64,000 nt of DNA, from positions 3,720,001-3,784,000 of the forward strand of contig NZ_JAPEOR010000001.1 of the NCBI RefSeq assembly GCF_026341125.1, in the 5' to 3' direction. The stretch is from Streptomyces sp. NBC_01142. Lineage in GTDB: Bacteria > Actinomycetota > Actinomycetes > Streptomycetales > Streptomycetaceae. The position numbers were made by a program, and so were the translations under genes. Of the stretch, positions 54,137 through 62,866 are shown in pieces (positions within the stretch are counted from its first letter, which is position 1; each line of letters starts with the position of its first letter). The notes beneath the pieces were generated by a model that made no database searches, was not told where the DNA came from, and worked only from the letters and a program-made list of their open reading frames with translations.

Positions 54137-54856
54137 GTGCCAGAAAGTGTTCGACAGACAACAGATCTCGACGTTCCCCGGATGAAATTGCGTTTGGTCC
54201 GTCTTTCAAGAACTACGCTCGCAGTCTTGCTCGGTACGTCGGTACTGGCAGTGGCCTCAATCCTTCTGACTGGAGAGGATTCTCAAGCTGAAACTGGAAT
54301 GACATGTTCCTACCTTCCCGGCGACAGAAGCAAGGGCGGAGAGATCCCTTCATTCGATGCGAAAAAAGCCGCACGGCCCTACACGGTCAAACTGGTCACC
54401 AACATGGGAACTGTCACATTTGATGCACTAACAGGGAGTGCACCCTGCGCCACTTACTCGTTCGCCTACCTTGCACGCAAGGGATACTTTGACAACAGTT
54501 CGTGCAATCGAGTAACCACTCACGGAATCTTCGTCCTGGAGTGTGGGGATCCCGTAGGCACAGAAAAGGATGATCCAGGATACTATTATAAGGACCAGAA
54601 TATCGCCGGCACGACCTACCCGGCAGGCAGCATCGCCGTCTCTAAGATTCAGCCAGGGCGAAACGGAAGCAGGTTCTTTTTGAGCTACAACGACCCCCAG
54701 GTTCCCATGCACTCGAGCTGGACCCGGTTTGGCCGGGTGAACAGCGGGCTGGATGTCCTGCAGGCGATTGGCAGAACAGGGACTCAGAACGGAACATCGG
54801 ACGGCATGCCCAAAAAACCCGTCGTCATTGAATCGGTGCACGTACAAGAAGAATGA
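54137..54856 (+). CDS. Secreted or membrane-anchored cyclophilin-type peptidyl-prolyl isomerase
   Basis: A 239-residue protein with a cytoplasmic basic start, a hydrophobic segment (TTLAVLLGTSVLAVASILLT) and an extracytoplasmic cyclophilin domain (YTVKLVTNMGTVTFDALTGS, APCATYSFAYLARKGYFDNS, NRVTTHGIFVLECGDPVG, NGSRFFLSYND, WTRFGRVNSGLDVLQAIG). The catalytic Arg (NRV) is present but the usual Gln of FMIQGGDP is Glu (FVLECGDP), and two cysteines may form a disulfide. It probably helps fold exported proteins. The GTG at 54137 lies 6 nt after GGAG; the frame is open from 54119. Confidence 0.85.
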   Translation: MPESVRQTTDLDVPRMKLRLVRLSRTTLAVLLGTSVLAVASILLTGEDSQAETGMTCSYLPGDRSKGGEIPSFDAKKAARPYTVKLVTNMGTVTFDALTGSAPCATYSFAYLARKGYFDNSSCNRVTTHGIFVLECGDPVGTEKDDPGYYYKDQNIAGTTYPAGSIAVSKIQPGRNGSRFFLSYNDPQVPMHSSWTRFGRVNSGLDVLQAIGRTGTQNGTSDGMPKKPVVIESVHVQEE

Positions 54857-55050
54857 ATATCGCGACAAGCGGTGATGCGGCACTCAAGGCCAGGTGCCTA
54901 CGTCGAAGCTGCTGAGTGGTTTCCAACCTATGCGCTGTTGGTCAGGATGCGGCCGCTGGTAGGTGGCACCCCGAGCAAGGTTCGGCAAGACACCCGCCTC
55001 GCAGGCTGCCCCCATCATGCATCTGACCAGCGTAAATTCGGCCCACGGCC

Positions 55051-55455
55051 TTATGCGCTGGGCTGGGCAATGTCTGGCTTGCTGCCAGTGGTGATGGCCC
55101 AGCGGGCGATCGCAAATGACACAGGCATTACCAGCACGCTGACGACGAGCGCCGAGGATCGTTCGTCCATGCGCAGGCGGCCCACGGCGAGATAAAGCAG
55201 AAGGCTGCTTCCCGCGAGGTTAGCCACGCCGGACAGGGGAAAGCGGAAGAAGGCCTGCCAAGTGGGACGCTTTCGCATCGTGACGTACGAGTTGAGCAGG
55301 AACGATCCAGTGAGGCTCACTACATATGCCAGGATATGGGCGGCCAGATAAGGCATGGAGAGTTCCAGTACAGCGTACACGCCGAAGTAGACGGCGGTGT
55401 TGGCGAGGCCGATTCCGGCGAAGACTGTAAACTGGCGAATGGTAGTACGCTTCAT
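55051..55455 (-). CDS. GtrA-family membrane protein
   Basis: A 134-residue protein with four hydrophobic helices: [60 protein letters not shown] and [20 protein letters not shown], with the [16 protein letters not shown] loop typical of GtrA. GtrA proteins are thought to flip polyprenyl-phosphate-glucose made by GtrB. Its ATG overlaps the GtrB-like stop (ATGA), so the two form a unit. About 195 bp of convergent spacer separates it from the cyclophilin gene. Confidence 0.9.
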   Translation of the reverse strand: MKRTTIRQFTVFAGIGLANTAVYFGVYAVLELSMPYLAAHILAYVVSLTGSFLLNSYVTMRKRPTWQAFFRFPLSGVANLAGSSLLLYLAVGRLRMDERSSALVVSVLVMPVSFAIARWAITTGSKPDIAQPSA

Positions 55456-56441
55456 TGTTTTGTCTGTGCTGTCGCGCTGGTGAAGGGCAGTGTGTGGCGA
55501 AGCTGCAGGGAAGCCGTTTCACTTGTTTCACGCACCACGTAATGTGGGCGACGCTTCGCCTCGTGGTAGATGCGGCCCACGTACTCCCCGATGACCCCGA
55601 GTACGGCCAGCTGGATGCCACTAAGCGCGACGATAGCGGCCATGAGTGTAGCGTACCCGGGGGTTTCGACGCCGTTCACAACCGCCCGGATGACGATCCA
55701 TGCTGTATAGATGAGAGCTGAGAGCAACAACCACATACCCGTATGGATCGCGAGTCGCAAGGGGCGGCTGTTAAAGGATAGAATCCCATCGATTCCATAG
55801 TCGATGAGCCGCCGGTTTCCCCACTTTGAACGCCCGGCCGCCCGGCAGACGTTGTGGTAGGTGAAGGACACCGTTTCAAAGCCGACCCACGAGAAGAGCC
55901 CTTTCGAGAAGCGCTTACTCTCCTGGAGCGACAGCACGGCATCCACCGCGCGCCGCGACAGCAAACGGAAGTCGCCCGCCCCGTCCATGACTTCAACATC
56001 CATAAAACGGCGAACGAGACGGTAGTAAGCCCGGCTGACCGCAGTCCGTACGATGCCTTCACCCACACGGTCGCGACGTGCGACCACCTGATCGTAGCCG
56101 CGTCGATACAGCTCCACCATGCGGTGTACGAGATTCGGGGGATGCTGCAGATCGGCATCCATGAGGATGACCGCAGTCCCCCGAGACATGCGCAAGCCAG
56201 CGAGGAGCGCGGCCTCCTTCCCAAAGTTCCGGCTGAACGATGTGTAACGAACCTGCGGTGCGGAGACGGCCAGCTCCCTCAGCCTCTCGGCGGTACCGTC
56301 ACGGCTGCCGTCGTCGACGTAGCAGATCTCATAGGGCTCACCGATCAGCTCAAGCTCCGCAGTCAAGGCGGCGTGAAAAGTTCCGACCACTTCAGCCTCG
56401 TCGTAGCACGGTACGACGACCGAAATCCCGATCTCTTGCAT
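55452..56441 (-). CDS. GtrB-like polyprenyl-phosphate glycosyltransferase (GT2)
   Basis: A 329-residue dolichyl-phosphate-mannose-synthase-like GT2 with two C-terminal membrane helices. N-terminal [35 protein letters not shown] (nucleotide site), [19 protein letters not shown], and the metal motif [11 protein letters not shown]. Helices lie at about residues 230-255 and 267-293. It would load a sugar on undecaprenyl phosphate for transfer outside the cell by a GT-C enzyme, and the DUF2079 protein 1.4 kb away is a candidate. ATG 56441 fits the family; the longer frame start is less typical. Confidence 0.9.
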   Translation of the reverse strand: MQEIGISVVVPCYDEAEVVGTFHAALTAELELIGEPYEICYVDDGSRDGTAERLRELAVSAPQVRYTSFSRNFGKEAALLAGLRMSRGTAVILMDADLQHPPNLVHRMVELYRRGYDQVVARRDRVGEGIVRTAVSRAYYRLVRRFMDVEVMDGAGDFRLLSRRAVDAVLSLQESKRFSKGLFSWVGFETVSFTYHNVCRAAGRSKWGNRRLIDYGIDGILSFNSRPLRLAIHTGMWLLLSALIYTAWIVIRAVVNGVETPGYATLMAAIVALSGIQLAVLGVIGEYVGRIYHEAKRRPHYVVRETSETASLQLRHTLPFTSATAQTKQ

Positions 56442-56625
56442 GTACGCAGTGGAACACGACCAGAAGTGGCGCACCACCGTACGTACTCCCTCAGAGTGGC
56501 CGGACTGGGCTCTGCCGATTGCGATTAGTCTGAACGGAGTCTTCGAGTTGCCGTAGCAGAACGTGGCCTTGACGGTTTGAAAGCGTCAGATACGTCGCGG
56601 CTACCTTCATCCCCCTGGAGACCCT

Positions 56626-57723
56626 ATGGCTTCCCAAGAGACTCAGATCACCTTCGCGGAGCGTCTCAGTGAGATGGCAGCATCTCGAATGCGCTACCAA
56701 TCCGAAATCGATAGCGGAGTGGAACGTTTTCTTGAGCCCAGGAGCACCGAATGCCCATGGTGTGGTTCGGTCGCGCTGGCAGTGCTCTTGCAGAGCCCAG
56801 ACGTGGTCCAGATGAAGCCGGGAAGATTCACACTCGAAAAGTGTGGAGGGTGTGGCCACGTGTTTCAGAATCCGAGGCTTACCCCAGAGGGGTTGGAATT
56901 CTACTACCGGGACTGCTACGACGGCTACCAGGAGGAACTTCGGGAGAGAATGTTCAAGCTGCAAACCGCCACATACAGGGGGCGGATTGCATTTGTCGAC
57001 CGTTACCTCTCGCCCAGTACGCCCAAGGCGTGGCTGGACGTGGGGGCGGGACACGGACACTTTTGCAGGTCGGCCCGCCGGAATTGGCCTGATGCCGTCT
57101 TCGACGGCCTGGATTTTGGAGACGGGGTCGAGAAGGGTGTACGTCGAGGTTGGATTCACCACTCTCATCGTGGGCTGTTTCCGGAATTGGCCACCGAACT
57201 GTCCGGCCGCTACGACATGGTGAGCATGCACCACTACTTGGAGCACACTGTCTCCCCTTTTGCGGAATTGGACGCGGCAGCCCGAGTGCTGCCTCCCGGT
57301 GGGCTTCTCCTGATCGAGGTTCCAGACCCTGAGTGGCCGCTGAGTCGCGTTCTGGGCCGGCGCTGGAATCCGTGGTGCCAACCGCAGCATCTGCACATGT
57401 TCCCGATCGCCAACCTGAAGGAGGCGCTAAGGAACAGGGGACTCGACCCGGTGGCCGAGGAACGAGGTGTCGCACACCAGGCGGGAGCAGATCTCATGAT
57501 GGCTACCATGCGTTTCTGGGACGCTCTCATGCCCGACCCCGACGCTCCCTGGCTACGGCACCGCGGCACGGGTTACCGGGCGGCTCGGAAGGCATCCATG
57601 GTGGCCAAGGTCCCGTCACTAGCCGTGGCAGGATTCCTCGATCTGCTGATCACATTGGCGGCTCGGTCGGTGAACCGTGGTAACGCCTACCGGCTACTGG
57701 CACGGAAGGCTTCGTCCACTTGA
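56626..57723 (+). CDS. SAM-dependent methyltransferase with N-terminal zinc ribbon
   Basis: A 365-residue class I methyltransferase. Two Cys pairs (CPWCG and CGGCGH) form a zinc ribbon typical of sugar or glycolipid methyltransferases in surface-polysaccharide loci; the SAM domain has WLDVGAGHGHFCRSARRNWP, MVSMHHYLEHTVSPFAELDA and LPPGGLLLIEVPDPEWPLSR. GGAG lies 6 nt upstream of the ATG. Divergent from the GtrB-like gene by about 180 bp, so both may share a promoter region. Probably methylates the sugar handled by the Gtr proteins. Confidence 0.85.
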   Translation: MASQETQITFAERLSEMAASRMRYQSEIDSGVERFLEPRSTECPWCGSVALAVLLQSPDVVQMKPGRFTLEKCGGCGHVFQNPRLTPEGLEFYYRDCYDGYQEELRERMFKLQTATYRGRIAFVDRYLSPSTPKAWLDVGAGHGHFCRSARRNWPDAVFDGLDFGDGVEKGVRRGWIHHSHRGLFPELATELSGRYDMVSMHHYLEHTVSPFAELDAAARVLPPGGLLLIEVPDPEWPLSRVLGRRWNPWCQPQHLHMFPIANLKEALRNRGLDPVAEERGVAHQAGADLMMATMRFWDALMPDPDAPWLRHRGTGYRAARKASMVAKVPSLAVAGFLDLLITLAARSVNRGNAYRLLARKASST

Positions 57724-58535
57724 CCGGCCCTGAAGGACCGGGTTTGGAGGTAGCGCCCAACCGGCGCGCGGTGGCGAACTGGCCGCAGGTGGCGCCGGGG
57801 CGCAGGCCGGCTTGGTGGAGGTCTCTTACGTGCCGCTTTCGGCGCAGGGTGACCGGGCCGAAGGCGAGCGGGTGATGGGCGAAGGCTTCGGCGAGCAGCA
57901 GGTTGGCGCGAGTTGACCGCCTGCGTCCCGGCGCCTGGCATCGGACAGCCGCCGCCCGTACCTGCCGGAGGCTGGACCGTCGCGACCTGCGGCGCACTCG
58001 TGCCGCGCCTGCTGCTCTACGTCCAACTGGCCTGGGCTCAGCCTGCTCGGCGAACACACATGGTTGGACCCCCAGCCCCGCACCGGCACCCCGCCCCGGG
58101 TCGAAGCCGCACGCTGCCTGTGCCTGTACCCCGCAGCCGTATCCTCGAGTGGATCGCCGCCGCCATCTGGCTCCCCTACGCCGATCTCCACTACGCCCAC
58201 TCCGCTCACCCGGCCGTGCGCTGGAGCTACCTCCCCGCCCTCGAACGCCGCATCGACCCACCGCACTTCACCCCCGCCGCACTTCTCCTCGGCAAGGGAT
58301 CCGACGCCCGCCGACACCTGCACGCCCTGACCCGGACCACACAACAAGGCCTCAGCATGACCACCGGCACTGCCCCCAGCTCGGGCACCGCATTTACTTT
58401 GTGGCAAATGCCAACGTAAGACTCCGTTTCGGCTGCTCCACGAACACCCGGGCACGGCAGGCGATCAACAAGCCGTGGCCCATGGCAACCTGCGTTTGAG
58501 CAAGCTGACTTGGAGCCGTAGGCACATCGCACGGG
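57724..58535. other. Gene debris of unknown origin
   Basis: Several protein-like fragments in changing frames, for example the plus-strand ILEWIAAAIWLPYADLHYAH then VRWSYLPALERRIDPPHFTP (about 58140-58300) and a minus-strand ANLLLAEAFAHHPLAFGPVT piece near 57830-57910. None has a start, a ribosome site and a full frame. They look like remains of plasmid- or phage-borne genes. Confidence 0.35.
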
Positions 58536-58647
58536 GCGGCGAATATCAAGCCCACCGTCAAGAGACGCCGCCTGGGCGCCGAGCTTCGCCGGCTCCGCTT
58601 GGCCAGTGGGCTGAAGAGCACAGAAGTGGCGGAGCGGCTCATGGTCT
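58536..58647 (+). pseudogene. Fragment of XRE-type HTH protein
   Basis: The frame reads ANIKPTVKRRRLGAELRRLR then LASGLKSTEVAERLMV, the typical N-terminus of streptomycete Scr1/DUF5753-type helix-turn-helix proteins. It is cut exactly where the 40-bp repeat begins (58648), before the recognition helix is complete. Confidence 0.6.
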
Positions 58648-58687
58648 ATCACCCAGTACCTCCGCTATCGCCACCGGCGGTGGCCGC
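58648..58687 (+). repeat. 40-bp direct repeat, left copy
   Basis: An exact 40-bp match to 60914-60953, starting ATCACCCAGTACCTCCGCTA and ending GGTGGCCGC. The copies begin 2,266 bp apart and bound the DUF475/terD segment. Confidence 0.85.
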
Positions 58688-58955
58688 ACACCATCAACCC
58701 CCACCTGATCATCTCCGAGCACGCCGCGTAGAACGAGAGGCCCGTCAGCTTCCACTGGCTCAGCGATCAGTTCCTCGAGACCGGCGTGACGCTCAACCAA
58801 ATCCGGATGGACCGCCAGCTCGAAGAGGCCCTCACCCGCGGACCGGATGCCCTCCACCTGGCCGCCGTGTTCGGCATCAGCGAAGGCGCCGCAATGCGCT
58901 AAGCCAACGCCGCCAAGGCATTCCTCGAGTCCGCACTCGAGCAGGGGCGGTTACC
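58648..58955 (+). pseudogene. Integrase-like gene, C-terminal part with stop codons
   Basis: The frame starting in the 40-bp repeat reads ITQYLRYRHRRWPHTINPHL, PVSFHWLSDQFLETGVTLNQ and IRMDRQLEEALTRGPDALHL AAVFGISEGAAMR, with in-frame TAG (near 58728) and TAA. The layout matches the end of a site-specific recombinase/integrase found on streptomycete mobile elements. Its upstream half is found at 60740-60953, not here. A further fragment (VTLADLALIIDQHQLPLIFG) follows to about 59075. Confidence 0.5.
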
Positions 58956-59076
58956 CTTGCCGACCTGGCCTTGATCATCGATCAACACCAACTGCCTCTG
59001 ATCTTCGGCGGGTTGGGTTTCGCGGAGGACACCGTCCGCCTGGCGGCGGCCCTGCGGCCCGCGCTGGCGGCCCGGC

Positions 59077-60225
59077 TCAGACGCCGGAGGAGACCTCAGC
59101 CTTCTCGTTGGACCCCGTGTCCTTTCCCTCGGCCGCCGCTAGCCTGCGGTTGCGCTGGACCGAGGAGAAGAAGGACCAGGCGATCAGGACGACGCCGACG
59201 AGGCCCGTGATGACCTCGTGGATCTCGTACCGGATGGTGACGAGCAGGATTACGGCGAGGGCGCCGATCGCGTAGTGCGCGCCGTGCTCCAGGTAGACGT
59301 AGTCGTCGAGGGTGCCCTTGCGGACCAGGTAGACCGTGAGCGAGCGGACGTACATCGCGCCGATGCCGAGGCCGAGCGACATCAGGACGATGTCGTTGGT
59401 GATCGCGAAGGCGGCGATGACGCCGTCGAAGGAGAAGGACGCGTCCAGGACCTCCAGGTAGAGGAACATGAAGAACGCGGCCTTGCCGGCCATCACGACC
59501 GCCGGGACCTTCTTGCCGCTCCTCTTGGCCTCTTCCTCGGCCTCGTGCTCGCGCTCCTCCTCTTCCTCGAGCTTGTTCTCGAAGTAGCCGGAGAGGCCGC
59601 CGACGATCAGGTAGGTGATCAAGCCCGCGATGCCGGCGATCAGGACGGTCTCCGCCTTGTCCGCATGGATGCCGCCGTGCTGGTGGGCGTTGGTGGCGAA
59701 GGTCATCGCGGAGACGAGCAGCACGATGAGGGCGGTGCAGACGGAGAGCATGTCGACCTTGCCGAGCTTGGCGAGCGGACGCTCGAGCCAGCCGAGCCAC
59801 TTGATGTCCCGGTCCTCGAAGATGAAGTCGAGGAAGATCATCAACAGGAACATGCCACCGAAGGCGGCGATCGACGGGTGGGCGTCGGTCACCAGCTGCT
59901 GGTACTTGTCCTTGTCGTCGAGTGCGAGCCGTACCGCTTCGATCGGACCGATCTTGGCGCTGATGGCGACGATCACGACCGGGAAGACCAGGCGCATGCC
60001 GAAGACCGCGATCAGGACGCCGATGGTGAGGAAGATCTTCTGCCAGAAGGCATTCATCTTCTTCAGGATCCCGGCGTTGACCACGGCGTTGTCGAAGGAC
60101 ACCGGGATCTCGAGGATGGACAGGATCGCCACGATCCCGAAGCCGGTCCACCCCCCGTATAACACCGCCGCGACCAGGCCGAGCGCGGTGACCGCGAACG
60201 ACCAGCCGAACGTTTTCAGAAGCAC
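59077..60225 (-). CDS. DUF475 (TerC-like) membrane protein
   Basis: A 382-residue integral membrane protein with about nine helices. It contains VSFDNAVVNAGILKKMNAFW, the TerC-family SFDNA motif, repeated in the second half as DASFSFDGVIAAFAITND, and a long acidic loop (LEEEEEREHEAEEEAKRSGK). TerC relatives take part in metal export and tellurite resistance, often with TerD proteins. GTG start. A 5'-truncated terD lies directly upstream in the same orientation, so the pair was once an operon. Confidence 0.85.
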   Translation of the reverse strand: MLLKTFGWSFAVTALGLVAAVLYGGWTGFGIVAILSILEIPVSFDNAVVNAGILKKMNAFWQKIFLTIGVLIAVFGMRLVFPVVIVAISAKIGPIEAVRLALDDKDKYQQLVTDAHPSIAAFGGMFLLMIFLDFIFEDRDIKWLGWLERPLAKLGKVDMLSVCTALIVLLVSAMTFATNAHQHGGIHADKAETVLIAGIAGLITYLIVGGLSGYFENKLEEEEEREHEAEEEAKRSGKKVPAVVMAGKAAFFMFLYLEVLDASFSFDGVIAAFAITNDIVLMSLGLGIGAMYVRSLTVYLVRKGTLDDYVYLEHGAHYAIGALAVILLVTIRYEIHEVITGLVGVVLIAWSFFSSVQRNRRLAAAEGKDTGSNEKAEVSSGV

Positions 60226-60273
60226 TGGCTACCCAATCGTTTTGTACGGGGCTCCCCCGCGCCGTATCTGGCT

Positions 60274-60717
60274 TTACGAAACATTGACCCCGAAGTCTAG
60301 ATCGATGCCTCGCAGCCCTGACACATACCCCGGGCCAACGGCGCGGAACTTCCACTCACCGGTGTGCCGGTAGACCTCGCCGAAGATCATCGCCGTCTCC
60401 GTGGACGCGTCTTCGCTGAGGTCATAGCGGGCGAGCTCCTGGCCGTCGGCCTGGTTCACCACGCGGATGAACGCGTTGCTGACCTGACCGAAAGCCTGCC
60501 CGCGGTTGTCGGCGTCGTGGATCGAGACCGAGAAGACGATCTTGTCGCAGGTGGCGGGCACCTTGGAGAGGTCGATGAGGACCGACTCGTCGTCCCCCTC
60601 GCCGGTGAGGTTGTCGCCGGTGTGCTCCACCGAGCCGTCGGGGCTCTTCAGGCTGTTGCAGAAGACGAACCACTCGTCGCCGAGCACCCGGCCCGAGTTG
60701 CACATCAAGGCGCTGGT
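60274..60717 (-). pseudogene. terD: 5'-truncated terD
   Basis: The C-terminal three quarters of a TerD-family calcium-binding stress protein: SALMCNSGRVLGDEWFVF, SLKSPDGSVEHTGDNLTGEG, FSVSIHDADNRGQAFGQVSN and EWKFRAVGPGYVSGL. Normal TerD is about 191 residues; the first 45-50, including GVSLSKGGNVSL and the first strand, are missing, and upstream of about 60718 the sequence becomes integrase-like debris. An ATG inside the remaining part could start a 144-residue product, but the fold would lack its N-terminal strand. Confidence 0.75.
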
Positions 60718-60739
60718 GGTGTCCCGCAGTACGTCTTGT

Positions 60740-60953
60740 GGGATACCTCGCGTGTTCCCTGGTGCCCCGCCGATCGCCCCTCGCGCTCACCGCCGTTCAC
60801 GCCGCCCGCCCCACGGCTCTGAGCGAACTCCTCGTCGATGAAGCCGGGTTGGCAGATCGCAGGATCACCATCGGCGGCCATCCCCGACGGCTCGATGACC
60901 TGACCGCGAGGTCATCACCCAGTACCTCCGCTATCGCCACCGGCGGTGGCCGC
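60740..60953 (+). pseudogene. Integrase-like gene, middle part
   Basis: The frame reads PLALTAVHAARPTALSELLV, then EAGLADRRITIGGHPRRLDD LT, matching the segment that should precede ITQYLRYRH in the same recombinase family. A one-base deletion near 60908 shifts the frame just before the repeat. It ends at the right copy of the 40-bp repeat; the continuation lies at 58648. Confidence 0.5.
60914..60953 (+). repeat. 40-bp direct repeat, right copy
   Basis: Exact copy of 58648-58687. Immediately beyond it lies the cut 5' end of an aldo/keto reductase gene on the other strand. Confidence 0.85.
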
Positions 60954-61056
60954 TCCGGACGCAGTTGTCGTGGTCAGGGTTTCCGACCTGGTCGGACATC
61001 GTGGTGCCCAGGCAGTAGGGGCTGACCTGGATTCCGGTCCGGCCCAGCGCGCGCAT
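60954..61056 (-). pseudogene. Aldo/keto reductase N-terminal fragment
   Basis: From an ATG at 61056 with GTGAGG upstream, the minus strand encodes RALGRTGIQVSPYCLGTTMS DQVGNPDHDNCVR, the conserved start of an aldo/keto reductase. The gene stops at the repeat boundary; all catalytic residues are missing. Confidence 0.65.
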
Positions 61057-61200
61057 CCTCACTGGTACATCCTTGCCTTCGCCTCGCGTGGTGGTTGGGT
61101 AGGCCGTCCTCGTACGCCGACCTCGTAGGCCGTCGTCGTACGCCGTCGTCGGAGCGGGGGCCGGGCGGCGGATGTCCGCCACCGGGCCGGCTCCTGGTGG

Positions 61201-61626
61201 TCAGGACGCCTCGTACTCGCTGACGACGTCCACGACCCAGGTGACGCCGAACCGGTCCGTCAGCATGCCGTAGACGGGTGCCCACTGCGCGGGGCCCAGC
61301 GGCTGCAGGACGGTCGGGCCGCCGGAAAGCTTCTCCCAGTACGCGGTGACCTCCCCGGTCGTCTCCCCGCGCAGCGAGACGAAGAACGCATTCTCGCCCC
61401 GGTTCCACGGCAGGCGCGAGGGAACGTCGCAGGCCATCACGCGAAACCCGCTGCCGGCGGCCACCTGGCCCCACATCACCTGGTCGGCCTCGGACGGCTC
61501 CTGGACGTTGCCGGCGTCCTTGTACGTGACCATGGCCACGTCCCCGCCGAACACCGACTGGTAGAACGTCAGTGCCTCCCGGGCGTCGCCTCGGAAGTTC
61601 AGGTGGGTCACAGCGTTGACGGACAT
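61201..61626 (-). CDS. VOC-family (PhnB-like) protein
   Basis: A 141-residue PhnB/3-demethylubiquinone-type VOC protein: VTHLNFRGDAREALTFYQSV, MVTYKDAGNVQEPSEADQVM, FFVSLRGETTGEVTAYWEKL and DRFGVTWVVDV. Function is not established; related proteins occur paired with WYL-domain regulators. It is divergent from such a regulator here, with a shared 19-bp palindrome between the two, which suggests it is the regulated target. Confidence 0.88.
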   Translation of the reverse strand: MSVNAVTHLNFRGDAREALTFYQSVFGGDVAMVTYKDAGNVQEPSEADQVMWGQVAAGSGFRVMACDVPSRLPWNRGENAFFVSLRGETTGEVTAYWEKLSGGPTVLQPLGPAQWAPVYGMLTDRFGVTWVVDVVSEYEAS

Positions 61627-61724
61627 GGTCGCTCCTTGTCTCTCGCGGGAGCGAGGTACCCCCGCCTGGCGATCACGAGGACCGGCTCGCCCGGCCCCGC
61701 TCGATCACCACCGTCGCAGCAGAA

Positions 61725-61743
61725 GCGGACAGGAAATGTCCGC
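61725..61743. promoter_or_regulatory. Operator between VOC gene and WYL regulator
   Basis: GCGGACA-GGAAA-TGTCCGC, perfect 7-bp arms with 5-bp spacer, about 100 bp upstream of the VOC start and 22 bp upstream of the regulator start. It is a likely binding site for the regulator. Confidence 0.65.
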
Positions 61744-61765
61744 CACTCGAGGCAACATGGGGAAC

Positions 61766-62866
61766 ATGCAGAAGACCTCAGCGCGACTGCTGTCGTTGCT
61801 CTCACTGCTCCAGGCACGCCGGGACTGGCCGGGGGCGCTACTGGCCGAGCGGCTGGACATCAGCCCGCGCACCGTGCGCCGCGATGTCGACCGCCTGCGC
61901 GAGCTGGGCTACCCCATCGTGGCCACCAAGGGCCCCGACGGCGGCTACCGGCTCGACGCCGGCCCGGAGTTGCCCCCATTGCTGTTCGACGATGAGCAGG
62001 CCGTCGCCCTCGCTGTCGCCCTCCAGAGCGCCATCACCACCGGTGCCGGCATCGAGGAGGCCGCGGCGCGCGCGCTCACCACCGTCCGGCAGGTCATGCC
62101 CGCACGGCTGCGCCACCGCATCGACTCCCTCCGGATCACCGCCGTCGAGCGGCCCGCGACCCGGCCGGCCCCACAGGCCGACAGCGACGTGCTGATGACG
62201 CTCAGCGCCGCCGTCCATGCCCGCGAAGTCCTGCGCTTCGACTATGCATCCCCACTGCGAGGCGACGACCGCGCCGAACCCCCTGCGCGCCGGGTGCAGC
62301 CCCATCACCTCGTCACCTGGGGCGGGCGCTGGTACCTCGTCGCCTGGGACCTCGACCGCGAGGACTGGCGCACCTTCCGCGTCGATCGGATCATCCCGCG
62401 CACCCCCGCGGGGCCCCGCTTCACCCCGCGCGAACTGCCCGGAGGTGACGTGGCCGCCTTCGTGGCCGGCAGGTTCCGGGGCTCCGACGTCTCGGGCGAC
62501 TGGCCCTGCCGCGGCGAGGTGATCCTCGACCTGCCCGCCGCCGACGTCTCCCGCTACACCCGCGACGGAGTGGTCGAGGAACTCGGCCCGGACCGCTGCC
62601 GTCTCGTCCTGGGCTCGTGGTCATGGCCCGGCCTGGCCGCCACCATCGGCCGGTTCGACGCCGACATCGAGGTCGTCGGCCCGGCCGAGCTCAAGGACGC
62701 CTTCGCGTGCCTGGCCCGCCGCTACGCCAACGCCGCAGCCACAGGAGCTCGACCGCCATCCCCTGGACGCACAACTCCTGCCGCCAAAGCAGGTGGAACA
62801 GCACGGGCAGCGTCGCGAGCCGGTCACCAGCCGCATCGACCCCAGGCGACAGCGGCCCGGTCGTGA
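61766..62866 (+). CDS. YafY-type HTH/WYL-domain transcriptional regulator
   Basis: A 366-residue regulator. The N-terminal HTH_11 domain is RLLSLLSLLQARRDWPGALL and LDISPRTVRRDVDRLRELGY; PIVATKGPDGGYRLDAG is the wing. The WYL domain follows (VLRFDYASPLRGDD, VTWGGRWYLVAWDLDREDWR with the W-Y-L signature, FRVDRIIPRTP), then the WCX C-terminal part. WYL domains sense small ligands or nucleic acids. The start is placed at the ATG at 61766 (61757 is equally possible) because the next upstream ATG, 61736, lies inside the operator palindrome. The last 50 residues are Ala/Arg-rich and atypical. Confidence 0.88.
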   Translation: MQKTSARLLSLLSLLQARRDWPGALLAERLDISPRTVRRDVDRLRELGYPIVATKGPDGGYRLDAGPELPPLLFDDEQAVALAVALQSAITTGAGIEEAAARALTTVRQVMPARLRHRIDSLRITAVERPATRPAPQADSDVLMTLSAAVHAREVLRFDYASPLRGDDRAEPPARRVQPHHLVTWGGRWYLVAWDLDREDWRTFRVDRIIPRTPAGPRFTPRELPGGDVAAFVAGRFRGSDVSGDWPCRGEVILDLPAADVSRYTRDGVVEELGPDRCRLVLGSWSWPGLAATIGRFDADIEVVGPAELKDAFACLARRYANAAATGARPPSPGRTTPAAKAGGTARAASRAGHQPHRPQATAARS

